In this document: positions 35,746 through 48,310 of the stretch, piece by piece
How positions within the stretch are numbered: position 1 is the first letter of the stretch
Layout: each line of letters begins with the position of its first letter
Assembly: GCA_034008185.1 (NCBI GenBank)
Contig: CM067084.1
Location: forward strand, 70,962,612 to 71,026,611
Direction of reading: 5' to 3'
Source: Gorsachius magnificus
Lineage: Eukaryota > Chordata > Aves > Pelecaniformes > Ardeidae
Length of the DNA: 64,000 nt
Program-made: the position numbers and the translations under genes
The notes under the pieces: generated by a model
Told to the model about the DNA's origin: nothing
Databases searched by the model: none
The model's input: the letters and a program-made list of their open reading frames with translations, nothing else

Positions 35746-38700
35746 AACTTGGCAGAAATCCTAATTATTACTCACTGACAGTCATTGAACTAGTGTCATA
35801 ATTCATATCTGTGAACTGCTGAGTAGTTTTAAAGTCTGATATCTGTTGTACAAGCTCTGAGACAAGGAGTTGTGTTGGTTCTGGCCTAGCTTGTATACTG
35901 ATAACGTGGAAACTGCTCTGATCTATCGAGACAAGACTTTGATCCCAAATCCTACTGAAGAAAGGGCAAGATTTAAAACAAACAAACAAAAAAGTTACTA
36001 AAGAAGAAATGTGGAGGTGAGAGCAATGACATAGAAACTGATTCCAGGAGAATGAGGTCTAGGGCTAAGAGTGAATAAGCCATGTGAGAACTCTTAAGAG
36101 CTCAAGGAATATGAAGAACAAAGGAAATAATTGAAGACAAAGCAGAGTGAAAATTAAAGATGACAGTGGAAACACTTTTCAAAACAGTTCCAAAACCACT
36201 TTTCTCACCCCCTAACTTTAAGCCAACAGGTTGCAGTGCATTGCATGCAGAAGAAGGGTCTAAGTCTGCTGACAGGGTGACAGCAAAGAACTGACTGAAG
36301 TGTTGTATGTTTCCCCCTTCTCACTTCACATTTCTGATCCTGGAAGAAGCAGTTATTGATGGATAATAGTATCCTGATAATTGCAGCAGCACCTTAATGA
36401 GAGGGATCACATACCGCATTGTCCAATATCCCACGTAGTACAGCTACCTGGCCTACCTCTAACAGGGGCTGTGGTGGGCTCGGAGCCTTCCCCAATGGCT
36501 CTGGTCTGCAGTGGTGTATACCACGTCCTGAATTTAGCACTAACCAGTGCCGTGTTACAGACATTACAGAATTTACGCATTTTAGAAAGAAGAGCAGTGC
36601 TCAGGTGAATCACATTCTAAGGGGCAAGTTGGATGTAGTTCAGTTAAGGCTATTGGATATTGGACTAAGGGAAAGAACAGTATAAGCCAGGGAAACTGCA
36701 GCCCTTGTGAAGGAGGGCAGCACAGGAAGGCAATGTAGTTGATAGTGCAGTTGCTGTTGTAAGAATCTCAGAAAAATACTTTGCTTGTTGAGGAGGCAAG
36801 AGTTGGGAAAAGCCATGGAATTGTATAAACTTGCATGTGATCAAGTGATGATGTTGCCTTAGTTAGCCTGTGTTTGGCTGTGTGCAGAGTAAGAAGAGTT
36901 CCCCAAGATGCTAATTTACTGTGGTAAACAAACTGATATGTTTGATGAGGAGGAGGCCCCTGTAAAACTAAGTTCATGCTATCTCCAGATGGAGATGGTT
37001 TCCAGATGGTTCAAAGAGCAAAAACAGACTTTCAATTCTTTTCCAGTCATTGGTGTCTTCCCTAATGATTCACCTGGGGGTAGTATGTGTTTGACTTGAG
37101 AATGCTGATTTCCTGAGTTAGAGTTCACCTGTGGAGCCCCTCAGCTGGGCTTCCAGGAAGTCAGGGTTGAGCACCTGGAAGAAGATTAGTTGGATTTTGG
37201 TTTTCGTGGGGTTTTTTTTCCTTCTTTCCAATAAATGGGGAATGAAATACCTGCTTGACGCAATCACAAATAAACGCATGACAAGACTAGTGAATTAGTC
37301 TTAAAACTACCTTTTTATTATTTCTGCCGTGCTATGATAACTGGCATAGCATCCTGTGTTGCTGTGGCACGCTGCCTCCTTTGCGCAGGCTTTGTTTCTG
37401 AACTTGCCAGCACGCAGGTCCGTCACAGGCGCAGGATGGCTGTCCCCCTTCCTGTTCAGCATCGCTGCAGGTGGCACGCCAGCCAGCAAATCTCCTGTAA
37501 TTACAGAAACTTCCCTGTTGTTTGGAGAAGTGGTAAGAGAACACTTCTGCATCCAAATGACAGCCTTACATAATTCTGCATTTAAATGTGAAGGTAACCG
37601 CTGAAGGCGTAAAATAGCTCTACTTTACCTAAATTCTGTATCTTGTTCTTTCCTCTGTGATCCACAGTCTTAAAATGACATTAATGCGATATTCAACTTT
37701 GGCAATGTATGAAGTACTATACAGAGGGAGAATCAGTTTTGCTCTTGATAAAAAAGCTCTTGCTCCACAAGGGATCTAAGCATAAAATCTCAATTGTTCG
37801 GTTGACGCTATCATTTTACTCCTTAGTTTATTAGCATCACAACCCATTATTAGAAGTCAGATTGCAATCAGAAACACTGGGATCTGCAGATTTCATATTT
37901 CCATCTGTAGATGAGCTACAGTTTCATTAAGTCTATAGAAATATTCTGAATTAAATAAGAGAAAAAAAATCTGTGTTTATGTTCTCCCTTAAACCTCAGC
38001 AAAGAACTGAATTTCAGTTTTTCATCAGATCCCTAAAACTGAAAAAAAAAAACAACCCACAAGACAATATTTTTACTTATGGAATATCTCTATATAGCTT
38101 CAGAACAGTCTATTTTCTGGCACATTTAAACCAGGAAAAATTTCTGTGTATTTATCATTTGGATTGTCTGTTTATGATATTCCTGTCACTACTTCATGTT
38201 TTAAATTATTAACCCTGATTTAGAGCAATTCCTAGAGGAAGTCTTACAGCTTGTCTCACAGCAAATACAGGCCTCTAGGTACGCTTTGTAGTAAAATTAG
38301 GCTGCTGCTTACAGGTTTGGGGGCTTGTTTGTTCAGGTTCAAAGTTTTAAATGATAATTGACTCTTTATCTTTGGAGATCTTGGCATGTTCTTATGAGCT
38401 GGAATCTAGTTTTAGCTGTATAAAGTAGGTAAGAGTGAGCAATCAATAGCTTTGCTTAGGGCATCATAATGGCAAATATTTTAGAATGAACAGAGATGAA
38501 GTATAAAATCTGTAACGGTCCCACCAAGTGACAGCTAAAACAAATATTGAGACAGGTGTCCAATCAAGTCTAAACATTTGGCATCAGCTGAAGTCAGACA
38601 TCATGTTTTGTTATTGCTGGTAACTTCTGTTTATATAACAGAAATAGTATTTTCATACAAAAATGGCAATTAATTGGGAATTCACCCAGTGTGTAATGCC

Positions 38701-41700
38701 GACATGTTACCACGAGGAATACCTTTCACAGTCACAGCTTTTGCTGCTGTTGTATCGTGCTGGACCTGTGAATAGCATCTTAAGATTCTCCTCCGGGGTG
38801 CTGGCGCATTTCCTCTTGCGGAAGCCCGCTGTGGCAGCACCATAATAAGTGTCACTGGTTTCATGACTGGTCTTCGCTTGTTGTGAGTAGTTTTTAGTGA
38901 ACACTGTTGCTTGGACCTGCTGAGTTCATGTGGTTGGTTTGTACCATAATTTAATGTTTGTATTTCTCAGGTAGAAATACATAACTGCTTTAGTGCTCAT
39001 CTACCATCTTCTTATAAGCACTGCCTTAAGCCACTTCTAACTGGGTGCTACTGCAGTGCTGCCAGATGAAATCTGCTCAGCAATTGCAACCCAGGTCCTC
39101 TCTTCCCTCTGCAGTTTTATTAGAACAGGTTTCAACACCTCTAAATGGGTGAGTGTGGCTTCGGATTCCTTTGTGGCAGGAACATCATGGCAAATTTGTG
39201 TTCAGAGATCCGTGGATCCATCTGCATTAGCTTCTTGGTGAGCCCCCCCCCATGCTTCGCACAAAGCTGTGTATCCAGCCCTTCCCAGGTACGTGGTGCT
39301 GTGCATCCTCCAGGGGCAGGCGTTGGCTGCTGACGCCGAGCGTACCCGCCATGGTTTGAAAACACCATCGTTCAAGCTGCCAGTCAGACTTCTTGCCTGA
39401 CAGCTAGCCAGACACTGTATACAAAATCAAAACATTCTTCTCCCGGAAAGCCTGCCCTGAATTTTGAATACTTTGGTGATTGCTTCACTATGGTAGCAAT
39501 AAGGAAACTGTCCTCACTGCTAATTGATATTATGAGTGGGGTGTACACAGAGATACAACAGCTGTGAAATGAGAGTCTTTTTGCTGTGGATTGTCGGCTT
39601 CATGTTAGTAGTTTTAAATCCAGTGAATAAACATGGAACTGAGAGAGGAAGGGAAATAGTGTTTGACCTTTTCTCAGGTGCAAAATATTAAGAGAGCAGA
39701 GAGTTTTCAAGTTGCCCGTCTTTTGCCAGTGCATCATGCTTTTTTTTGTTTTCTTTGAATGTGTAGCCTTCCCAGGGGCAATGCTTTTCCTCTGCAGCAC
39801 CACGGTATCTTCACTGGCCTTTGGCACATCATGAAGAAATCCATCCAGTACAGGCATTGCTACCCTTATCTCTGTTATACTATGGAATGGTATAGACATA
39901 ATAATTTGGTGGTTTGCGGTTTTTTTGGTCTTCTATTTTATTTAATGTTTGTTTTGTCAGATTGTTCCAGAGACTTTAAATCCCACAGTGAACACATCAC
40001 TTGTTAGCAGTAATCTGATAATGCTGTGAACGTAAATATTGACCTTTTCCATTGAGTTTAGCCCAACAGTCACATTCTTTCTTGTATTTGGAATCTAAGA
40101 ACATAGAGAATGCTTTCAGGTGAGAGAAGACGTCTGTTTTTCTTTAATGATCAGGCATTTTTGCCCCTTCTTTCACTGTTGTTTTACTGGGATGTCTCAT
40201 CATAGATGCTAATCTCACCTTTAACAGCAAAATAAATGCAGAGAAATTTCATTAATGGCCTGTGGAAGTACCTCGGTGTGAGGGCAGAATCACTCAAGTC
40301 GGATATTTTCATTTTATGGAATATATTGGTGCTGTGCTGCTTTCCAGCATGGCCAGCAGGTGGGGAAAGTGAAAAAGCTGCGGAGGCCACTCCAGCAGCA
40401 GCTGCGTATTCCTGGGTTCAGTGAGTCCTGGGGCTGCTTCTCCAGCCCTGGGGAAAGTGGGCTGGTGGCTGCGTTGCATTTTGTTAAACATTGTAGGCAA
40501 TTGGTTCTTGCATTATTCTTCCAGGTTATTCCTTTATTTTTCCCTTGAAAAGATAACCTACATTTACATCAGTCTAGGATCTTCCTTCTGTATAAATATA
40601 ACTGCCTAAGTGAAGTAACTAAAGTATATTACAACTAAGTGGTGTTATTTTGATAATTGCCCTGATTAGATGAAAGAAATGAGATTATTTCAAGTCATTT
40701 CTTGGCAACCTGAAATGCAAATTATTATTAAGAAGTTGGGTATTTAAGTGATGTTGCACCTTTGGGGTTTTTTTTTCCCTCCAAAACATTGCTTTCTTTT
40801 CTAAAAATGCCTGTGGTCATCTAGGTCTTGGAGTAGATGGGAAAAGAAGGGCAGTTTTTGCCAACTCTCTTCTTCTGGTAAGTTAGAAGGTCCTGAATTG
40901 TCCTGATACTTCCTGATAAATAGAGAGAGTTGTCACTATCTTTCCTTTTCACAGGCTTCTCTGTACCTGTAGTGGCCAAAGTGACAAGCCAGGAAAATGC
41001 TGCACAGTGGTACAAATTAGTGTTTCCTAGGAGCCCTCATGTGAAGATGTGTGTTTATGATAAAGTGCCTTTGCAAATTCTTTCGGTTTTTTTATTGCTC
41101 AGTCAAATTTTTGAGGCAAAACGACCATTGCAATGGGAAAGGGGGTTTAAAGATATCTATAAACTTCATGTCCTCAAAAGAGTAGTATAAAACTAAATGA
41201 GTAGCTCCAAGTGTCTCAGTAAAAATAATAGACGTGCCAGTTTGCTCACAGATGTTCATCAAGAAGGGTGATCAGCAAGATGCTGGCTGAGCACAGGCAA
41301 AGTTACCTTGTTCAAGTGTGTCTCAGGCATGTAATTACTGGTAGCTCAACTTACTGCATAAAAGAGCTTGTCATCTTTCTTGCTCTTTGCCACCAGATAT
41401 TTAACATCAATTTGCATCTGAGACAGAGCTTGCAAAGCTGATTTGCGTGGTGTCTCAGTCACTGAAACACTCCCTCTGTTTAAACATTGATGCTTTCCTC
41501 CAAAAATATTTATTCTTTGGATTTATTTGGAGTTCCTTCAGTTTGTACTACCATGGGTTCTTTCTTTCTTTGATAATACTGTGTCATGTTGTATTGCTGC
41601 TAAGGCTTTGGAAAGGGTCATAAAGAGATCAGGAAGCAGTAATGTGATGATGAGGGTGAAAGCAAATGGGTGACGTTGGTGTTGGCTACCGTAAGAACAA

Positions 41701-42419
41701 CCAACCAAGCAGTAGCAGTCCCTCTCCCAGCCAATCAGGGAATAAACTTCCACAGACCACAATTTAACAAAATATCCAGAGAAAGACTGACTTCTGAGTA
41801 GAGAGATTCGAATTTTAATACTAATAAAAAATACTTTTAAGCGGTATAAATAGCACTTGATGGTGATTAAAGAAAGTTCCAGCGCTGATCTATCACATCA
41901 CTGCCAACCTGGAGGCAGGTCCATGGAGCCATACTTCAGTGGATCATGGTTGGAATCTGCTCCTTGGTCATCACTTTGATCACAGGGCAGAGGTACCACC
42001 ACAGCTGGATCGGAAGCCCCACTGCTCCCATGCCTCACTTATTTACAGCCAGCTTCTGGTATTATGGAAAAAGGGCAAATCACCTCTTTTCTCCTCTGGG
42101 TCAAGAGGAGGACCCTTTATTAATGCTCTGCAAAGGCAATGAGCTATTTTCTGTTAACTTGTTGAGATACAGGATCACGCCTTGATGCAGGCTCCAGTTC
42201 CTTTGAACACCTTTGCTGCCATTACTCATCTATCACAGCACTCCGCCTCTATCCTTCAGTAGATTATGGGCTTAATTTTGTAAAATCCAGACATATTTTG
42301 TAATTTTGTCAACAGGCAATCAGCGTTGGCTGGAAATACTATTCTTAAATGTGTGCACTTAATGGGAAATGGCTTTTTATGTGTGTTTTCTCCACAAATG
42401 ATGATTGTCAGTGTTTAAT
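35746..42419. other. Intergenic, 3' of TRMT44
   Basis: No gene recognised. Open frames at 36381-36685, 37307-37604 and 38663-38904 occur in patches slightly richer in CpG than their surroundings but match no family I know. GPR78, the gene after TRMT44 in human, was looked for and not seen. Confidence 0.55.
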
Positions 42420-42910
42420 CAGTGATGGAACAGAATCTGGCTGCTTCACACCATTTTGATGAATAGGGGACTGATGAAAGAAACAGGTTATGCCCCTGTT
42501 AGCTCTTTGAAGTACTTTCCTCTGTGGATCGTTGTTAGACCTTCTGTAGGGTGAGGATGAGTTTGCTGCTCTTTGCATATGAACTAATTTCTGCCAAGCA
42601 GTGTGACATTTAACAGATAGCAACGGCTACATCTGTGGAGAGTAAAACAGGGAATCAGCTGTATGTTATTGGCAGTGAAACCTATAGGTTGAGTTTCCTC
42701 CTCCAAGTGGGTGTTGAAGAGAAAGGGAGATAAGATATATCCCTGCAGGAGAGCACAATCAAATGTTATTAAAGAGAATGAAAAGCAGGATTGCACTTGT
42801 ATTCCTTGGATCTTTCTGAAAGAAACTATTACTGCCTGCGCTGCACAGTATATATCCGCAGGAGTAGTTCTGGTTGCTGGCTGGCTGACATTGAAAATAG
42901 GTTGCACGTT
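42420..42910 (-). mobile_element. Decayed LINE reverse transcriptase fragment (L2/CR1-like)
   Basis: On the minus strand a frame reads CALLQGYILSPFLFNTHLEE, then GFTANNIQL. This follows the LINE reverse transcriptase block of the form CGVPQGSVLSPLLFN...YADDTQL, with the catalytic ADD now ANN. Further along, LVHMQRAANS resembles the LVQNAAA stretch that follows in L2-type elements. Stops and frame changes interrupt it. Old and inactive. Confidence 0.55.
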
Positions 42911-45529
42911 TTGTTGCTGAATGTGTCAACCATTTCAGAGTTTTCCTCTAGCAAGTGGAAGGTGTGCAGGCAGAGATGAGATCTGGGTGTGCTCAGTTCT
43001 TTTGAAGACTTTTTTTAGCATAAGTCAAGCAGCTTTGAACAATTCTCCTTTGACTCATTAACTGTTAAAAGCAAATGTAGATAGGAGGCATGAAACTGTT
43101 TCTTTCAGAAGAGTATAGCTGCAATATAGTCTTCCTCCATATGGAAGCATCCTTCACATGAATCCAGACTTATACATAAGCAAGCACTGACACATTGCAC
43201 AACCTATTTATAAGGCAGGGAAATAGATAAAGAACAATTCAGGTGCCTAAACACGAAGTGCCATTTGAGATACTGTTGTCTCATCTCATCCCTTGGCATC
43301 TCACCAGGTCTCCAGCTGCTGGCCCAGAGGCGTATAGGGCCTCCATTAGGTCCTTTATTATCATATCAGCCTTCTGTGAATATATCACCTGTCCTAGGAT
43401 ATCTCAAGTGGCACAATGAACTAATGAATCAGACTAATGAATTAAGCCCGTGTAGGTGAAAATAGCATGAAGTTTGTTCCTAGCTGGTTGAAATACAACC
43501 TCTAGAGACACATTAAATCACATTAAAGGATGCATTAAGAGTCCTTATGCATAAGTTGCTAGTCTTAGGAATCCTGATCTGTAATTTTTTATAAAATTTG
43601 GGTGATGGAATAAAGGTTATGCTCATTACATTTTCAGGCTATGCCACATGGAAGATACTGTGAGCTCTTCAGTGTGGATGGTGGTAAATGAGTGCTTAAA
43701 ATGGAGAAGGTAAGAGTTTTTAATGTGAATTTTGACAACTGTATTAATAACAAGAACGAATAATTAAAGTTAGGGATGAGCAAAATTGGGTGAGTGACTT
43801 CAGTTAAATGTGGAGTTTTTTCCCGAGATGGTTAGAATCACTGTGTATGTGAATACTTCAGGTCAGAAGCAGGATTAGTACATGTTCAGCACTAAAACAT
43901 GCTATGCAGGTAAGTTTTAAATGCACTGTGCAGTGGTATGTATATTATGAAAGAGGAAACTACATCTTACAGTCTTTGATTTTCAGCTTTGGTACAGTGA
44001 GTCCCAAGGTGGGTGTGTAGCCAGCAGTATGCCAATGTTGCGCTACTTGTTATGTTCCTTGAATAAAATTATTCTGATGTAGAACTGAGTTTTAGCTGAA
44101 AAGGACAGTCCCTGGCTGGCAGGAGGCAGATTCTGGAGGAAGAATGAAAGGGAGAGACACAATTATAATTCAAAATTATCTTGATTAATTGCATAAGTGA
44201 TTTGAAATCAGTGAGATGAAACCCAGTAAGTTCAAGTGCTAAAAACATGGGGAGAAATGTGTGTTTGTAGGCGGGGAGGGGGGGCATTATAAATACGACA
44301 TGGGGAGTTACTGACTGGGTGATGATATAATGGATCATAAACTGAACAGAGAGCAATGGTGTTTGCTGCAAAAGAGGGATAAATGTAATTCTTAGATTTA
44401 TGAACGGGAAGATGATGCATAAGAAGCAGGAGGTGAGACCACAGGTGAAATACAAGATCTGGTTCTGTATACCATGACTTAGGAAAGATGTACATACGTT
44501 AGGAGAAGGCTGCAGGAGATCCATCAAAAAATACTAGATATTTAAAAATCAAAGGGCATGATCTTCAGGTGATATAAATCACTTCAGGCTCAATAACTCC
44601 CAAAGAACTAAGCTGATTCACACTGGCTGAGGAGCTGATTAAAATAGTTATTTTTTTAAATTTTCTTTCTAATCTAACCTTAACAGTGGCAATTTACATT
44701 AACTTCTCAGTGCCATCAAGTTTTCCCCAAGGCTTACAGGAAAGAATTATTTGAGTGTCATAATTTTAACTCTCTCTCTCTTTCTTTCATTTTTAACTGA
44801 GCTATAGATTTTTTTCCCAGTTTCTATTTTAGCATTATTCAAAAATGAGCACAGTTAAAATGGAAAAAGGAAGTACTTTTTAAATACAAGGCACAATTAA
44901 CCTCTGAACCCTGCTGTCTCTTGATATCGTTGCTGCAAGAAGCTTAATAGGATCAAAAAAGGGTAATAGATAATGAGAAAATCTCCTGACATATTAGAGG
45001 AGATTAAAATTAAAAAAGGCTTTAGGAAAAAAAAGGACATAAAGCTACCCACTTCAGGACATAAGATAGCCTTTACATATCTGAATGGAGGAAGCTGGTT
45101 TCTCAAAGAGTGTGTTGTCCTATAGTTGCCCTTAATGGGCTTGTCTTACTTTGAAACATCTCCTATTCTGTCCTTTGTCAGACAGAGGATACTGAAGCAG
45201 ATGGACACAGGTCTTGAGTCTGGCAATCATACTTTTTCCTAATTTGAATTCTGTGAAAATTCTGTGTTCCTGCAGTGAACCTCTTAGTCATGTGCAAAGG
45301 TGACTTGAAAGGGCTATTTAAAAAAACAGCAAAGGCAAGCTTCTTTTTCTTGTCTGTGTATTCATGCATATTCATATCATATTCATCCTCACCACCATGT
45401 TGTTTCAACATCCTTTATGTACCTATGGGTTTAATTTTTATCAGAGGCTGGATCAATGGGACAAAGAAAGGTTTCTCCAAGGGTTGATTCAGGAGAAGGT
45501 GTACAGCAGTAAAGAAAAGCAAGAAAGGC
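42911..45529. other. Intergenic, nothing recognised
   Basis: AT-rich, with no gene. The 152-codon minus-strand frame at 44069-44527 is hydrophobic and protein-like in places, but I recognise no family, splice context or codon bias that would support it. Confidence 0.5.
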
Positions 45530-45990
45530 AGAATGTAAAAGCATTGCTTGGGTACTTAGGGACAAAACTATAAATGACAAAGCCCAGCTGCAGCTAAAAC
45601 TGGCAGGGAACATTAAAGGTGGTAAGAAAGGATTCAAAAAACATGCAAACTACCAAAGGAAGTTTAGAAAAAAACATGTCGGTGAACAAGAGCCTAGTGA
45701 TAGACAATAGGGAGAAACCTGAAATTTTCAAGACCTTTTTCTTTCTCACTGTTCATAGGCAAGCTTGCTCCCTGACTTCTGCATGTACTTCTGCAGTTTG
45801 GGAAGGAGATGGCAACCAATGGAGGGAGCAGCAGGTTAGAGACTGCTCAGAAAGGCTGGATTTCTTAAAATCTGTGGGGGTGGTTGGATTTCACCTGAGG
45901 GTGCTGGTGCTGTGACTATGAGGCTGCCATCTGTCATTTATCAAAACTCATGGCAGTCAAGGGAGCAAGATTGGGTACCCCCACCCTGCG
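45530..45990 (+). mobile_element. Decayed CR1 LINE, internal ORF2 fragment
   Basis: Sense-strand translation gives DKAQLQLKLAGNIKGGKKGF, which follows the CR1 ORF2 linker (AKAQLELKLARDVKGNKKGF-like). The DNA continues with blocks that match CR1 (TTAGAGACTGCTCAGAAAGG, then GAGGGTGCTG and ACTCATGGCAG). Several stops and gaps show that it is an old fossil. Confidence 0.7.
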
Positions 45991-47289
45991 TTTGTAATGG
46001 ATGGCTTTCTCAGCAAAGGTTTGCACTAGTCTGCTTGCGTGGATCCTGAACTGAACTGATTTAATACCATGATTAAATTCTTTTCTTCCACCAAGCCTAC
46101 GTACTGCTCTTTGGGTTTGTCAGTGACTCATTCCTAATAGCCTAACACTGTTGAAGCTATATTTTAGTGACAAGATATGTGAGCTTTTGTTGATTTCTAA
46201 CATCAGGTAGGTCTAGTAAATATCATGTTTTGAAGGGAGAGACTGGATTTTCACACTTACTGGCTTTTATGATGATCCTCCTTAGATCCTTCCTTAGAAT
46301 TAACAGATTACTGTAACAGTTGAATAGCCCAAAATGGGATGCTGAGATTTTACTCCTGCACTTTTTAACATGGAAGTTAAACATCAGGTGTGGGGTGTTT
46401 CTGATGTAATCTGGGCCATATGGAAACAAGAAGCGGTTAACTGAGTTAGACTATTTGGTTGAATTAATAGAACCTGCACACATTTAAAACATTTTCATAG
46501 CTCCTTTCATGCTTACTTATCTGGAAAGTATTTTCCAAGCCACTTGAACAGCATCACAAAATCTTTTTGTAGCATCTTGCAACTATTTGAGGAATATGTT
46601 CATGCTTCTTCTAGGTTGTGTGAAAATCATGTCTGACATGACTTTGATTTTGGGAATTGGATCTTTTCCTGTGAGACTGAGCCAAAACAATGTGCCTACA
46701 ATGATTTATGTTAATAGAGTACCTGGCCTAATATGTATACTTCTAGCATATGCAGAGGAGAGGCTGTGTGTCCTTTATGCTGTGGTCTGACTGTCGTCTT
46801 TGCTTAATGCTCTTTGCAAATAAATGCCCCAAACCAGAGAAAAGAATGGGCTGAGCTGAAGAAAGTGAACCTTCTATTTCAATTTCAAGTGTTACTTTAA
46901 AGATTTAAAAACTTTGTAAATGTCACAGATTTTCTTTTGGTGGTCCTTAGTGCAATGGGAAAAGTCTTCAAATGGCAATGAGCTTCAAGCTGGATCTGTA
47001 TTACCTTTGCTTGCTTTTTCGTTAAGCTATAATAGATAGATAGAACTAAGGGCTCTAAGAGGTCTGTGACTTTCTTCCAAAGATATACTCTGTCTTGATT
47101 TGAAGGTCTTGGTGGTTAATCACTCTTGCATTTGAAACTTAGTCTTGTTTCCAATTTGAATTTGTTCAACTTGACCTGTCTACCACTGCTTCTTGGTTTG
47201 CCTCTGCTTGATTACAAATCCTGCTCTGAGTTAGCATCCTTGTAGGTATCTTCTTGAGAATGTAGGCAATATAAGCTTTTAATTCTTTC
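45991..47289. other. Intergenic, nothing recognised
   Basis: AT-rich between two LINE fossils. Sequence from about 47160 may be further decayed LINE, but I cannot show it. Confidence 0.5.
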
Positions 47290-48310
47290 ATGTTTGTGTC
47301 TCTTCGGTTTTGTGCCATGATTTTCCAAATGTGGACACCAGAATTGGAAGCAGTATTTCCGTTATCAGTGCTATCGATAAATGCACTGAAGTTAAATCTT
47401 ACTTTTCCCAGGTTCATATACTGAAGGAACATATTAGCTTTTCTTGTGTCTTCATAGCACTCAGAGACTAATGGTAAAATAATTCTGTTTATGATTTGTT
47501 TGTCCATTTTAACTCTAGATTCATTTTAAGTCACTGCTTTGCCAATACACCCTCCATTCTGTAGGTATGAGTTGCACTTTTCTTTCTAGATGTATAATAT
47601 GAATGTAATTTTATTAAAATATTTTGTGGGCTTAATTGTTTCATACACTGAATTACGTCAGATCATTCTATATAACTGTTCCATCTTTGCTCTTTATCAT
47701 TCCACCTGTTTTTGTCATCTGTGATTGTTTTAAGATTACATTCGCCTTATTTCAAAATTTATGAAGATGTTATATATTCCAAAGTCTGGTGCTGATCCTG
47801 AGGAATCATATTAAAATTACTTGGGTTCCATGATATTTTCCCTTTTGTGCCTATTCCTAGAGATTCGTGGGCCATTTTTTAATTCACTTAATGTGGGCTT
47901 TATTAATAATGTATAGTGTTAATTTTTAGATCAGGTTATCATATGCTTATGCATAAGTCAAATGCCTTATAAAAGCCTGGATATATGCTCACAGTTATCT
48001 TTTTTAAAGAAAATGATGACCTCATCAAATAATTAAATAATATTTGGTCAGTAAGATCTGCTTTCTCTAAAATCATCATCACTGGCTCTAATTATATTCC
48101 AGCACTTATTTTTTAATTGATAAACTGATACAGGATTTGACTGAGAACTTGCCCATGTTAGATTAATTGGCTTGTAGTCATGCTGACTGTCCTACTTGCC
48201 TTTCTTGAAGGTATGTGCACCAATTAACCATCTTCTGAATTTGTTAAAAATATACAGCAGAGGCAGATACCTCCTCAGGTAGCTGTAGTGCATCGCTGAC
48301 ATGTAAGAAG
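47290..48310 (-). mobile_element. Ancient CR1-type LINE, reverse transcriptase region, antisense
   Basis: The plus strand reads like the antisense of the old amniote CR1 family also seen in turtles and crocodilians: ACACCAGAATTGGAAGCAGT, AGTCACTGCTTTGCCAATAC, CCTGAGGAATC, TTTTTAATTCACTTAATGTG and AAGTCAAATGCCTTATAAAA occur in the expected order. On the minus strand the active-site DD of the transcriptase lies at 47714-47719 (now ITDD-like). About 1 kb is collinear but crowded with indels. Confidence 0.82.

Noticed and set aside
37307..37604. Overlapping open frames on both strands
   Set aside because: Five frames are open at once, which points to composition rather than selection; no family recognised.
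44069..44527. 152-codon minus-strand open frame
   Set aside because: No recognised family, no splice or promoter context, and composition like an AT-rich random frame.
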